Below, piece by piece: positions 17,383 through 26,517 of a stretch of 64,000 bases of DNA (its first letter is position 1; every line of letters begins with the position of its first letter). Under the pieces are notes generated by a model. That model had not been told where the DNA came from and did no database searches. It was given only the letters and a program-made list of their open reading frames with translations. This DNA comes from Rhodococcus_G sp042879035. Lineage in GTDB: Bacteria; Actinomycetota; Actinomycetes; Mycobacteriales; Mycobacteriaceae. Made by a program: the position numbers and the translations under genes. The DNA lies in NCBI RefSeq assembly GCF_042879035.1, contig NZ_JBIAOU010000015.1, positions 50,300-114,299 of the forward strand. The letters are read 5' to 3'.

Positions 17383-17703
17383 TCAGCCGAACGCCGACAC
17401 CTGACCCGGCGCCGCGGGCAGCGCCGCCACGCGAGGAGCCCGGAACCGTCGGCGGGTGACCTCGTCGGCACCGTCGAGCAGGGCGTCGACGAGCAGTTCG
17501 GGGTCCGCACGCCAGGCCAGTTCGAGGCCTCGGACCGCGGATGCGGTCAGCAGTCCGGAATCGGCGACGGCCTGCACCCAGTCGTCGAACTCCCCGGACC
17601 GGATCGCGTCCACGGCCGTGGCGTCGACGGTGGCGAGGTCGTCGAACTCGTAGGCGAAAATCGCGCGAATCACACCGTCGACTCCGGCGGGCACACCGCT
17701 CAT
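17383..17703 (-). CDS. Small conserved protein, paralog B of a tandem pair
   Basis: The 106-residue product from ATG 17703 (GGAGTGACCC upstream) is homologous over its whole length to the preceding gene: IRAIFAYEFDDLATVDATAVDAIRSGEFDDWVQAVADSGLL aligns with the acidic half of paralog A, and DPELLVDALLDGADEVTRRRFRAPR is nearly identical. It also ends in FG. It is transcribed in the same direction, upstream of paralog A with a 172-bp gap, so each copy may have its own promoter. Function unknown. Confidence 0.65.
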   Translation of the reverse strand: MSGVPAGVDGVIRAIFAYEFDDLATVDATAVDAIRSGEFDDWVQAVADSGLLTASAVRGLELAWRADPELLVDALLDGADEVTRRRFRAPRVAALPAAPGQVSAFG

Positions 17704-17785
17704 GGGTCACTCCTTCACCCGTGCCACGCGTACAGCCTGGCAGCTACGGGGGTGTCCGTCGTTCGAAGGACATCCACGCTCGACG

Positions 17786-17840
17786 TGTAACGCTTTGGCG
17801 GTGTCGAGCGATGCGGCCGAATCTAGACCCTCTAGCGGGA
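17786..17840 (-). repeat. Upstream element B, matching element A
   Basis: On the minus strand CTAG...ATTCGG...ATCGCTCGACACCG...GTTACAC precedes paralog B in the same order and spacing as the element before paralog A (17250-17297). It lies in the 330-bp gap (17704-18033) that also holds the promoter of the rightward lipid operon. Confidence 0.5.
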
Positions 17841-17880
17841 AGTTTGTATAGCTAGCGTAAAAACTTTGCGTGAACCGATA

Positions 17881-17896
17881 TGTGTGTTATCACACA
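17881..17896. promoter_or_regulatory. Candidate operator TGTGTG-TTAT-CACACA upstream of the lipid operon
   Basis: A perfect 6-bp inverted repeat around TTAT lies 138 bp before the WS/DGAT ATG. The region just before it (17840-17880) is A/T-rich and could be the core promoter. It is a plausible site for a TetR/GntR-type repressor; the regulator is not identified. Confidence 0.4.
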
Positions 17897-18033
17897 TTGA
17901 CGCGGCCGAAATCGGCGTCTTCTCGCGACGCGACACGAGCACGGCGCGGTGCCCGAAACACCCCCAACCCCACCGTCCCGGGTACAGACTTGAAGCCATA
18001 CCGCGGGCCGATGGACTACCGAGGGAGTGCGGC

Positions 18034-19500
18034 ATGAGCGACGGCGAACCGCTGATCCCACCGAGCGCGGTCGACGTCGACCTGTCCGGTGTCGCCCAGG
18101 GCTGGAACCGCACCATGTCGGACCTCGAGGCGGGCATGTGGCGGATGGAGGAGGCCCAGCCCCGCCTCCGCTCCCCCATCGTCGCCGTCGACGTCCTCGA
18201 CGAACCACCGGACTGGGACCGGCTCGTCCGCGCGCACGAGTGGGCCTCGCACATCGTTCCCCGCATCCGGATGCGGGCCGTCGAACCCGTCTTCGGACTC
18301 GGCAATCCGGTCTGGTCGGTCGATCCGGAGTTCGACCTCGACTACCACCTGCGACGCGTGCGACTGCCCGATCCGGCCACGTTCGACCACGCGCTGCGGA
18401 TCTGTCGCCACCTCGCGACCGAACCGTTCGACAAGGCGCGTCCGCCGTGGACCGCACTGCTGATCGACGGCCTCGCCGACGGCCGCGCCGTGTACGTCGT
18501 CAAGACGCACCACAGCATGACCGACGGCATGGGCGGCATCGGGTTGATGACGCTGCTGCACAGCCGTCGCCGCGAGCCGACCCCGAACAAACCGGATCGC
18601 CTACCCGCGGCCCCCGAGAACCTGAACACCGTCACGGCGTTCGGCGAGGAGGTCGTCACCCAGCTGCGCCGGGCGCCGGGACTCGTCGGGAACCTGATCG
18701 GCGGCGCCCTGCGCACGGCCACCGCGGCGGTCGCGGACCCACTCGGCGCGGCCGGCGAGGTGCTCGGGTACGCGAACTCGCTGCGCCGGGTCGTCACCCC
18801 GCCGCCCGCGAGCGGTTCGCCGCTGCTGCGCGACCGCGGCCTGGGGCGGTGGTTCGGCGTCCTCGAGGTCGGGCTCACCGAACTCAAGACCGCCGCCCGC
18901 GCGGCCGGCGGCTCGCTCAACGACGCGTACATCGCCGCCCTGCTCGGAGGTTTCGCCCGGTACCAGCGCGCACTCGGGCAGGACCCGTGCCCCGTGCCGA
19001 TGGGCATGCCGGTCAACATGCGGACCGCGTCGGACCCGTCGGGGGGCAACCGGTTCACGGCCGTGCGGTTCGTCGGCCCGGCCACCGTGACCGATCCGGT
19101 GGAACGGATCGCGAAGGTCCGGGCGATCGTCCTGGGATTGCGGGAGGAACCCGCGCTGGACGCGCTCGACCTGGCGGCGCCGGTCCTGTCGCGGTTGCCG
19201 ACGTGGCTGCTCGCGAACTGGTACCTCTCCCAGGCCGAGGGGCTCGACCTGCAGGCCAGCAACGTCGCGGGTGTCCCCGTCCCGGTCTACCTGGCGGGGG
19301 CGCGGATCGAGCGCATGTTCCCGTTCGGCCCGGTACCCGGCTGCGCGGTGATGGCGACGCTGGTCTCCCACGTCGGTGTCTGCTGCATCGGAGTCAACAT
19401 CGACACCGCGGCGGTCACCGAACCGGCACTGTTCATGGAATGCCTGCGCAAGGGCCTCGACGAGATCGTGGCCTTGGGAGCGACAGCAAGCCCACGATGA
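18034..19500 (+). CDS. Wax ester synthase/diacylglycerol acyltransferase (WS/DGAT)
   Basis: The 488-residue acyltransferase has the catalytic HHxxxDG motif as HHSMTDG (His159, His160, Asp164), PPW upstream at the acceptor pocket, and the C-terminal DUF1298 domain with AGPVP-like spacing. It esterifies diacylglycerol or long-chain alcohols with acyl-CoA, making storage lipid at the membrane face. The start ATG 18034 follows GAGGGAG. The plsB gene begins 13 bp after the stop, which places storage-lipid and phospholipid acylation in one transcription unit. Functional redundancy is expected, since rhodococci encode many WS/DGAT paralogs. Confidence 0.9.
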   Translation: MSDGEPLIPPSAVDVDLSGVAQGWNRTMSDLEAGMWRMEEAQPRLRSPIVAVDVLDEPPDWDRLVRAHEWASHIVPRIRMRAVEPVFGLGNPVWSVDPEFDLDYHLRRVRLPDPATFDHALRICRHLATEPFDKARPPWTALLIDGLADGRAVYVVKTHHSMTDGMGGIGLMTLLHSRRREPTPNKPDRLPAAPENLNTVTAFGEEVVTQLRRAPGLVGNLIGGALRTATAAVADPLGAAGEVLGYANSLRRVVTPPPASGSPLLRDRGLGRWFGVLEVGLTELKTAARAAGGSLNDAYIAALLGGFARYQRALGQDPCPVPMGMPVNMRTASDPSGGNRFTAVRFVGPATVTDPVERIAKVRAIVLGLREEPALDALDLAAPVLSRLPTWLLANWYLSQAEGLDLQASNVAGVPVPVYLAGARIERMFPFGPVPGCAVMATLVSHVGVCCIGVNIDTAAVTEPALFMECLRKGLDEIVALGATASPR

Positions 19501-19513
19501 CGGAGGTTTCGCG

Positions 19514-21826
19514 ATGACGGGAAACGGCCAGCGTCCCCGGGTGTACCTGACGGAGGCGATGACCGAAACCGAGTCCGGCGTGCTGCACACCTGGTTGGGG
19601 TTGCAGGTGAGCGGCTCGTCGGTTCCGGCCACGGCGGTGACGATCACGGACCAGGCGCTGGACGAGCTGACCAGACGCGAGGACGATCCGCTGCTCACAC
19701 CGGTGCGGGTGGTGTGGCTGCCGCGGGACCCCCACGAGCCGGGCGCGCAGCGACTGCGTGAGGCGCTGTCCCCGCGCGATCCGCTGCATCCCGGGCGCAG
19801 CGCCCAGCGGCGGATGCTGCGCAACGATCCGGCGCGCTGCCGCGTCATCGAGGGCGAACCGGCCCCGCTCAGCGACCTCGAACGCCGGCTCGCCGACACC
19901 GGCGGTGGGTCCCTGCCGGACTTCATCCGCAGGCAGGCGGCACTCGCGCTGGAACGGGCGGAGCGGACGCTGCTCGGCGACCAGTACAAGGTGTCGCGGT
20001 TCGTCGTCGACGAGATCACCGACAGTCACCGCTACCGCGAGGGCGTGCGGCAGCTCGCCGTCGATCAGTCGCTCGGTGTCTCGGAAGTCGACGAACGTGC
20101 CCGGGAGGCACTCGACGAGCTGGTCGCCACGCAGAGCCGGCGGGCGATCGCGCTGTGGGACCGCTTGGGCCGCTACTTCTCCCGCGCCTATCGCCTCGAC
20201 GTCGACTCCGCACGGTTCGACGAACTGCGCGAGCTGAACCGGCGGCACTCACTGGTCTTCCTCCCCGGTCACCGCTCGTACCTCGACCCGCTGGTGCTGC
20301 GACCGGCGTTGCTCGCCAACGACCTTCCGCTCAACCACGTCATGGGCGGTCTGAACATCAACTTCTGGCCCATCGGCCCGATCGGCAAACGCAGCGGCAC
20401 CGTGTTCATCCGTCGCAAGTTCGGCGACGACGAGGTGTACAAGTGGACGCTGCGCGAGTACATGCGCTACCTGGTCACCAAGCGGTTCAACCTCGAGTGG
20501 TACCTCGAGGGCGGCCGCAGCCGCACCGGCAAACTGCGTCCGCCGCGGTTCGGGTTGCTGACCTACCTGGCGCAGGCGTTCCACGCCTCGGGCGCCTCCG
20601 ACGTGTACCTGGTTCCGGTGTCGCTGATCTACGACCAGCTCTACGAGGTCAAGGCGATGGCCGCCGAGGCGCACGGCGCGGTGAAGCAGAAGGAGGGCTT
20701 CCGCTGGATGGTCGGTTACGTCCGGGCGCAGGGTGAACGCAACGGTGTCGCGCACGTGACGATCGGCAGGCCACTGTCGCTGGCACAGGCACTAGCGCAG
20801 GAGTCCGATCAGCGACGCGCGATCCAGAAGACGGCGTTCGAGGTCTGCCACCGGATCAACGAGGTCACCCCGATCACCGCCTCGTCGCTGGTGTTGCTCC
20901 CGTTCCTCGGCATCGAGGACCGCGCACTGACCGTGTACGAGCTCGAGAAGATCATGACCCCGCTGATCGAGTACATCCTCGCGCGCGACCTGCCGACCGC
21001 GGGCGATGTGGACCTGACGAATCCGCAGGTGATCCGCAAGGCGCTGCAGACGCACCTCGACTCCGGTGCGTTGACCCGATACGCCGACGGCGACGAACCG
21101 GTGTACTACCTCGGCTCCGATCAACACCTCGTCGCGGCGTTCTACCGCAACAACAGCATTCACTTCCTCGTCGCCCGCGCCATCGCCGAACTGGTGATCC
21201 AGGGCGCGGTCGACAACCCGCCGGACGACCTGGTGACGTCGGGTTGGGAGGACGCGAAACGCATCCGGGACGTGCTCAAGTTCGAGTTCTTCTTCCCCGA
21301 CAAGGTCACTTTCGAGAAGCAGATGCGCGACGAGCTGACGTTGATCCGGCCCGGTTGGGAGAACGACCTCGACGACCCGGACCATGCGGCGAAGATGCTG
21401 CACGCGGTCCGGCCGTTCCTCGCGCACCGTGTGCTGCAACCGTTCCTGGAAGCGTACGAGGTGGTGGCGGACCAGTTGACGTCGACGCCGGTGTCGAAGC
21501 CGTTCGACGAGAAGGCGTTCGTCACGGAGTGTCTCGGGATCGCGCGACAGCGCCGGCTTCGGCAGCAGATCGCGAGCAGCGAGTCGATCTCCGCCGAACT
21601 GTTCGGCACCGCGCTGGCGCTGGCCCGCAATCGCGGACTGGTCGAGCCGGCGCCGACCTCGCCGCCGGCGTCCTGGGAGGACGGCGTCGTCGAGCGGCGC
21701 GCCCGGTTCGCCGCCGAGATCCGCACCCTCGTCGACCGGGTGCGGCGGATCCGGGCGCTCGCACACACCCGCCTGGACCAGTTGTCCCAGCCTGCAGTCG
21801 TCGAGCCGGAGGGACCACCGCGATGA
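19514..21826 (+). CDS. plsB: Glycerol-3-phosphate 1-O-acyltransferase
   Basis: The 770-residue enzyme makes the first acylation of glycerol 3-phosphate. The acyltransferase blocks appear in order: PGHRSYLDPL (HX4D, His253/Asp258), GLNINFWPIGPIGKRSGTVFIRR (block II), EGGRSRTGKLRPPRFG (block III) and VYLVPVSLIYDQ (block IV). A long C-terminal alpha-helical region follows, as in PlsB, which is peripheral-membrane. It starts 13 bp after the WS/DGAT stop and its own stop overlaps the next gene (ATGA). Length normal for the actinobacterial family. Confidence 0.93.
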   Translation: MTGNGQRPRVYLTEAMTETESGVLHTWLGLQVSGSSVPATAVTITDQALDELTRREDDPLLTPVRVVWLPRDPHEPGAQRLREALSPRDPLHPGRSAQRRMLRNDPARCRVIEGEPAPLSDLERRLADTGGGSLPDFIRRQAALALERAERTLLGDQYKVSRFVVDEITDSHRYREGVRQLAVDQSLGVSEVDERAREALDELVATQSRRAIALWDRLGRYFSRAYRLDVDSARFDELRELNRRHSLVFLPGHRSYLDPLVLRPALLANDLPLNHVMGGLNINFWPIGPIGKRSGTVFIRRKFGDDEVYKWTLREYMRYLVTKRFNLEWYLEGGRSRTGKLRPPRFGLLTYLAQAFHASGASDVYLVPVSLIYDQLYEVKAMAAEAHGAVKQKEGFRWMVGYVRAQGERNGVAHVTIGRPLSLAQALAQESDQRRAIQKTAFEVCHRINEVTPITASSLVLLPFLGIEDRALTVYELEKIMTPLIEYILARDLPTAGDVDLTNPQVIRKALQTHLDSGALTRYADGDEPVYYLGSDQHLVAAFYRNNSIHFLVARAIAELVIQGAVDNPPDDLVTSGWEDAKRIRDVLKFEFFFPDKVTFEKQMRDELTLIRPGWENDLDDPDHAAKMLHAVRPFLAHRVLQPFLEAYEVVADQLTSTPVSKPFDEKAFVTECLGIARQRRLRQQIASSESISAELFGTALALARNRGLVEPAPTSPPASWEDGVVERRARFAAEIRTLVDRVRRIRALAHTRLDQLSQPAVVEPEGPPR

Positions 21827-23256
21827 GCTCGCTCGAAACCCTGCTCGACACGATCGCCGACGCCCCGCCGGGGCCGGGGACCGTCGCCGCGTTCGACCTC
21901 GACGGCACCCTCATCGCCGGCTACTCGGCGTCGGTCGTGTACCGGAACCGGCTGCGCACCATGGATATCGGACTCGGCGAGTTGCTGCGCACCACCGGAG
22001 CAGTGCTCGACACCCGGTTCCGCGGTGCCGATGTGGGCGGGCTGATGGACGTCGCGGTGCGCGGACTGGCCGGTCGGCTGGACGACGATCTCGCCGAGTG
22101 GGGGCTGCGGCTGTTCCGGCAGGAGATCGCGGGAATGATCTACCGCGACGCCCGCACCATCCTCGCCGCCCACCGCCGCGCCGGGCACACGGTGGTGATG
22201 GCGACGTCCGCGACGCCCTATCAGGCGCAGTACGTGGCCGACGACCTCGACATCGCGGACGTGCTGTGCACCAAACCCGAAGTACACGACGGCATGCTCA
22301 CCGGCGCCCTGGCCTCGCCGCCGCTGTGGGGCGCACAGAAGGCGAAGGCACTGCGCGAGTATGTCGACGGTCGCGGCTCGGACCTGTCCGACGCGTTCGC
22401 GTACTCCAATGGTGCCGAGGACATTCCGATGCTCGAATCGGTCGGACGGCCCGTCGCGTTGAACCCGGACCGCGCGCTGACCCGCGAAGCCCGGCAGCGC
22501 GGCTGGCCGGTGGTGCGCCTGAGCCGGCCCCGACGCGGCCCGACGCCGGTGTCCACGGTCCGTACCGCGACCGCGATCGGCGCACTGATGTCGACGGCCG
22601 CGGTCGGAGTCGGGATCGGACTCGTGACCCGGAGCCGGCAGACCGCCGCGAACGTCGTCGGCACCTTCGGCCCCGACGTCGCGCTGACGATCTGCGGCAT
22701 CGACGTCGAGGTGCGCGGTCGCGAGAACGCGTGGAGCCGACGCCCCGCCGTCTTCATGTTCAACCACCAGAGCTCGCTCGACGTCCTGGTGCTGGGCAAC
22801 GTGATTCGCCGCGACGTGACCGGCGTCGCGAAGCAGGAGGCCGCACACGATCCGCGGTTCGCCCCGGTCGGCGCGCTGCTCGACGTGGCGTACATCGACC
22901 GGTCGAACACGACGCAAGCGAAGGCAGCGCTGGCCCCGGCCGTCGAGAAGCTGACGTCGGGAACCTCCATCGCGATCGCCCCGGAGGGCACCCGCTCCCC
23001 CACCCCGCGGATCGGTCGGTTCAAGAAAGGTGGATTCCATCTGGCCCTGCAGGCGCAGGTGCCGATCGTCCCGATCGTCATCCACGACGCCGGCGAGCTG
23101 ATGTGGCGCAATTCCCTTGTCGCACATGCCGGCACGGTGCACGTCGACGTCCTCGAGCCCGTGTCGACGGAGGGGTGGTCCGCCGGGACCCTGGACCAGC
23201 ACGTGCGGGACGTCCGAGCACTGTTCGAGGACCGCCTGCGTCAGGGTTTCGAGTGA
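21823..23256 (+). CDS. Fused HAD-superfamily phosphatase and 1-acylglycerol-3-phosphate acyltransferase
   Basis: The 477-residue two-domain enzyme has residues 20-240 as a HAD-IB (SerB-like) hydrolase with nucleophile motif FDLDGT (Asp25, Asp27), MATSAT (motif II) and YSNGAEDIPML (motif IV). Residues 280-470 are a PlsC acyltransferase with NHQSSLD (His315, Asp320) and APEGTRS. It could acylate lysophosphatidate and dephosphorylate a phosphate intermediate, giving diacylglycerol for the WS/DGAT encoded two genes upstream; that order is inference. The same fusion is known in mycobacteria (PlsC with SerB-like domain). Start overlaps plsB (ATGA). Confidence 0.9.
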   Translation: MSSLETLLDTIADAPPGPGTVAAFDLDGTLIAGYSASVVYRNRLRTMDIGLGELLRTTGAVLDTRFRGADVGGLMDVAVRGLAGRLDDDLAEWGLRLFRQEIAGMIYRDARTILAAHRRAGHTVVMATSATPYQAQYVADDLDIADVLCTKPEVHDGMLTGALASPPLWGAQKAKALREYVDGRGSDLSDAFAYSNGAEDIPMLESVGRPVALNPDRALTREARQRGWPVVRLSRPRRGPTPVSTVRTATAIGALMSTAAVGVGIGLVTRSRQTAANVVGTFGPDVALTICGIDVEVRGRENAWSRRPAVFMFNHQSSLDVLVLGNVIRRDVTGVAKQEAAHDPRFAPVGALLDVAYIDRSNTTQAKAALAPAVEKLTSGTSIAIAPEGTRSPTPRIGRFKKGGFHLALQAQVPIVPIVIHDAGELMWRNSLVAHAGTVHVDVLEPVSTEGWSAGTLDQHVRDVRALFEDRLRQGFE

Positions 23257-23267
23257 GGGGGTCCCGG

Positions 23268-23852
23268 GTGAGGTACCGGGTCTGCACTGCCATCGGCGCG
23301 GTGACCGCGGCCGTCCTCACCGGCTGCGGCACGGAGGAGCCCCACCTCGGCGGCGCCGTGCCGGCCACACCCTCCATCGCGGCTCCCGGCCTGTCCGGCG
23401 GCACCGCCGCGGCCGGAACGACGGGACCCGCACCGGACCCCTGCACCGCGTCGGACCTGTCGGTGACCGACACCAGGACGGACGAGTCGGCCGGGTCGGT
23501 GACGATCCCGCTGCGGTTCGTCAACACCGGCGAACGCGCCTGCAGCCTGCACGGGTTCCCCGGGGTCTCCTACGTGACCGCGAAGGACGGCACCGAGGTC
23601 GGCGCCGCCGCCACCCACTCCGGCGACATCGGCGAACCGGTCACGCTTGCGCCGGGCGGCCGCGCCACCGTGACGGTCCGGGCCGCGCAAGTGGTGAACT
23701 ACACACCGGCGCAATGCGAACCGACCCCTGTCGCGGGGCTGCGGATCTATCCGCCCAACGACTCCCAGGCACTGTACGTGGCACATGCGGGCACCGGGTG
23801 CGCGCGACCGGAGGTCGAACAGTTGCAGGTGACCGCGGTGGACGCCCAGTGA
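23268..23852 (+). CDS. DUF4232-type lipoprotein
   Basis: The 194-residue secreted protein has a signal peptide with lipobox (VLTGC) followed by a Gly/Ala/Pro linker and one DUF4232 beta domain: PLRFVNTGERACSLHGFPGVSY with paired cysteines, then LAPGGRATVTVRAAQ. The domain is common in actinobacterial lipoproteins of unknown, possibly envelope, function. GTG 23268 is preferred for its GAGGGGG site; GTG 23253, overlapping the previous stop, would add five residues. It may be the last gene of the lipid operon. Confidence 0.78.
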   Translation: MRYRVCTAIGAVTAAVLTGCGTEEPHLGGAVPATPSIAAPGLSGGTAAAGTTGPAPDPCTASDLSVTDTRTDESAGSVTIPLRFVNTGERACSLHGFPGVSYVTAKDGTEVGAAATHSGDIGEPVTLAPGGRATVTVRAAQVVNYTPAQCEPTPVAGLRIYPPNDSQALYVAHAGTGCARPEVEQLQVTAVDAQ

Positions 23853-23880
23853 GAGTTCACCACGCAGCGAAAGGTCTGTC

Positions 23881-24234
23881 TTGGCTATCGAATTCGACAC
23901 CGTGGACGCGTATCTCGAATCGTTCCCCGCGGAGACCCGCGCCGTACTCGAGCAGATCCGGAGCACGCTGCACGAGGCCGTTCCCGGCGCGGGCGAGAAG
24001 ATCAGCTACCAGATCCCGACACTGATCGTCGGCGGCACGTCGATCGTGTACTTCGCCGGATGGAAACACCACGTGAGCGTCTACCCGCTGCCCGAGGGGG
24101 ACGCCGCGTTCGCCGCCGACCTCGCCCCGTACCGGTCGGGCCCCGGAACGGCGAAATTCCCGCTGACGAAGCCGATCCCGTACGACCTGATCGGCCGCAT
24201 CGCGTCGTTCCTCGTCGCCGAGCGGGTCGGCTGA
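23881..24234 (+). CDS. DUF1801 (YdhG/frataxin-like) protein
   Basis: The 117-residue product has DUF1801 landmarks: VDAYLESFPAETRAVLEQIRSTLHEAVPGAGEKISYQIPTL then FAGWKHHVSVYP and AKFPLTKPIPYDLIGRI. Members include YdhG, proposed as an iron chaperone with a frataxin-like fold, though the role is not settled. The TTG start at 23881 is preceded by GAAAGG. Cytosolic; no signal peptide. It is separated from the DUF429 gene by a short noncoding stretch. Confidence 0.82.
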   Translation: MAIEFDTVDAYLESFPAETRAVLEQIRSTLHEAVPGAGEKISYQIPTLIVGGTSIVYFAGWKHHVSVYPLPEGDAAFAADLAPYRSGPGTAKFPLTKPIPYDLIGRIASFLVAERVG

Positions 24235-24324
24235 AAGCCGGCTTGCGCGGGGCGCAATCCTGCGTGCCGGCCGAAACGGAACGCGGCGCCGGCAATCCCA
24301 CCGCCGAGCGGGCCGCCTCGGGCG

Positions 24325-25068
24325 TCAGCCGAAGAGCGTGTCGAGCGGTGAGGTCGGCAGGTGGATCCACCCTTCCCGGTCCGCGACGTCGCGGTCACCG
24401 GGATCCGGCAGCGCGGTCCGGCCGAGGGCGACCGCCCGCGCGATCAGTGCCGCGATCACCGCGTCGAACGCGTCGTCGGAGGTGACGCACCGGGCGCGGA
24501 ACCCGCCGAGTTCGAGACCGGGAGCGGCGACCTCGATTTCGCCGGTCAGCGCGGCGAGCCGGGTCGCGTTCACCGTCCCCTTGTACCCGCGGAAGGGCAG
24601 GCCCCACCGCTGCAACGCGGCTGCCGGGTACGCCTCGACAACCCGGCCGTCGACGCGGCCGGTGTCGACCCCGGCCACGGCGAGATCGGCGAGCAGGCCC
24701 GCACAGCGCAGCGCGACGTGCGCGATCAGGTCCGTCGAGACGCTGAGCGGAACGATGCCCGTCGCCGCGTGCACCATCCGGTCGGTCCGCCTGCGCACCA
24801 GCGGCAGCCGCCCCGCGCGGGTGTCCAGCCCGAGATCACGCACCGGACTCCGGCGGTGGTGCGCAGCGAGGAACTCGACGAAGGCGTCCGGCCAGCCGAA
24901 CGGCGCGTCGACGCCGATGCGGTCGGCACGGATCGCCGCCTCGACGATGTCGGCGTCGGTGGCGCCGAGCCGGAGGTCGATCACCCGGGCGGATCCGTCA
25001 CCCCACTCGACCGTCGCGACCGCCGTCTTCGCCGGTTCCGCCGCCAGGTCCACACCGACTGTCCGCAT
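24325..25068 (-). CDS. DUF429 domain protein (RNase H-like fold)
   Basis: The 247-residue protein begins VGVDLAAEPAKTAVA, the first strand and conserved Asp of the DUF429 ribonuclease-H-like fold. It continues with RIGVDAPFGWPDAF, LPLVRRRTDRMV and VEAYPAAALQRWGLPFRGYKG, and ends with SDDAFDAVIAALIARA, which carries the late acidic residues. The family is uncharacterised but looks like a predicted nuclease. The start ATG 25068 was chosen because it puts VGVDLA at the N-terminus as in relatives; an ATG at 25110 would add 14 basic residues. Confidence 0.78.
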   Translation of the reverse strand: MRTVGVDLAAEPAKTAVATVEWGDGSARVIDLRLGATDADIVEAAIRADRIGVDAPFGWPDAFVEFLAAHHRRSPVRDLGLDTRAGRLPLVRRRTDRMVHAATGIVPLSVSTDLIAHVALRCAGLLADLAVAGVDTGRVDGRVVEAYPAAALQRWGLPFRGYKGTVNATRLAALTGEIEVAAPGLELGGFRARCVTSDDAFDAVIAALIARAVALGRTALPDPGDRDVADREGWIHLPTSPLDTLFG

Positions 25069-25139
25069 TCGTGCACGGTAGCGGCGATACAGCGCGCGCT
25101 GCGTGGTCACCTGCGCTCCACGGGCGAATGATGGGGGTC

Positions 25140-26516
25140 ATGACCACCGCTGCCGCCGATCTCGATGCCCTCGCCGCCGACCTGCCCGACGGCGCACTCC
25201 TCACCGATCCGGACATCGTCTCCGGCTACCGCCAGGACTGGGCCGCCGACCCGAACGCAGGCACTCCCCTCGCGGTGGTCCGCGCGACGTGCACGAAGGA
25301 CGTCCAGGCGGTGCTGCGCTGGGCGAGTGCACACCGCGTGCCGGTGGTACCGCGGGGTGCCGGGTCCGGACTGTCGGGAGGCTCGTCCGCGGTCGACGGG
25401 GGGATCGTGTTGTCCACCGAGCGGATGCGCGCCATCGAGGTGGACCCGGTGACGCGCACCGCGGTCGTGCAGCCCGGCCTGCTCAACGCGGAGGTCAAGC
25501 AGGCCGTCGCCGAACACGGACTCTGGTACCCACCGGATCCGTCGTCGTTCGAGATCTGCTCGATCGGGGGCAATGCCGCCACCAACGCGGGCGGGTTGTG
25601 CTGCGTCAAGTACGGCGTCACCACCGACTACGTCCTCGGGTTGGAGGTGGTGCTCGCGGACGGCACCGCGGTCCGGCTGGGCGGCCCGCGACTGAAGGAC
25701 GTGGCGGGCCTGTCGCTGACGAAACTGTTCGTCGGCAGCGAGGGCACGCTCGGTGTGATCACCGAGATCACCCTGAAGTTGATCCCGGCGCAGCCGCCCG
25801 CATCGACGATGGTGGCGTCGTTCGCGACGGTGGACGCGGCGGCCGCAGCGGTCCTCGCCATCACGCGGACGCTGCGCCCGGCGATGCTCGAGTTCATGGA
25901 CCAGGCGTCGATCAACGCGGTCGAGGATTCGGTGCGCATGGGTCTGGACCGTTCGGCCCGCGCCCTGCTGCTGGCGCAATCCGACGCCCCCGGCGCGGCC
26001 GCGGAGCTCGAGATCGCGGAAATGGTGGCCGCAGCCGAAACCTGTGGCGCCACCGAGGTGTTCGCCACCGACGATCCCGTCGAGGGCGAGGCGTTCACGG
26101 CGGCGCGGCGGGCGGTGTTCCCGGCTGTGCAGGCGTTGGGTTCGCTGCTCCTCGAGGACGTCGGAGTGCCGATGCAGGCGCTGCCGACACTCATCTCCGG
26201 TGTCGAGGCGATCGCCGCCGACTGCGCGGTGCGGATCTGCGTCGTCGCGCACGCCGGTGACGGCAACACCCATCCGCTCATCGTCTTCGATCCGGACGAC
26301 CGCGACGAGGCACAGCGCGCCCGGCGGGCGTTCGGCGAGGTGATGGACCTCGCGATCCGGTTGGGCGGCACCATCACCGGCGAACACGGCGTGGGACGAC
26401 TCAAGCGCGACTGGCTCCCCAACCAGCTCGGGCCGGACGTGATGGAACTGACCCGCCGGATCAAGACGGCCCTCGACCCCGACGGCATCCTCAATCCGGG
26501 AGCCGTCCTGGCGTAG
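25140..26516 (+). CDS. FAD-linked oxidase, glycolate oxidase GlcD/D-lactate dehydrogenase family
   Basis: The 458-residue flavoenzyme of the vanillyl-alcohol oxidase fold shows FAD-binding motifs PRGAGSGLSGGSSA and DPSSFEICSIGGNAATNAGG, with GSEGTLGVITEITLKL in between and the C-terminal GTITGEHGVGRLKRDWL that contributes active-site histidine. It oxidises a 2-hydroxyacid such as glycolate or D-lactate. No GlcE or GlcF partner follows, so the electron acceptor is unclear. In-frame ATGs at 25128 and 25140 are both possible; 25140 fits family N-termini. Confidence 0.9.
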   Translation: MTTAAADLDALAADLPDGALLTDPDIVSGYRQDWAADPNAGTPLAVVRATCTKDVQAVLRWASAHRVPVVPRGAGSGLSGGSSAVDGGIVLSTERMRAIEVDPVTRTAVVQPGLLNAEVKQAVAEHGLWYPPDPSSFEICSIGGNAATNAGGLCCVKYGVTTDYVLGLEVVLADGTAVRLGGPRLKDVAGLSLTKLFVGSEGTLGVITEITLKLIPAQPPASTMVASFATVDAAAAAVLAITRTLRPAMLEFMDQASINAVEDSVRMGLDRSARALLLAQSDAPGAAAELEIAEMVAAAETCGATEVFATDDPVEGEAFTAARRAVFPAVQALGSLLLEDVGVPMQALPTLISGVEAIAADCAVRICVVAHAGDGNTHPLIVFDPDDRDEAQRARRAFGEVMDLAIRLGGTITGEHGVGRLKRDWLPNQLGPDVMELTRRIKTALDPDGILNPGAVLA

Positions 26517-26517
26517 C

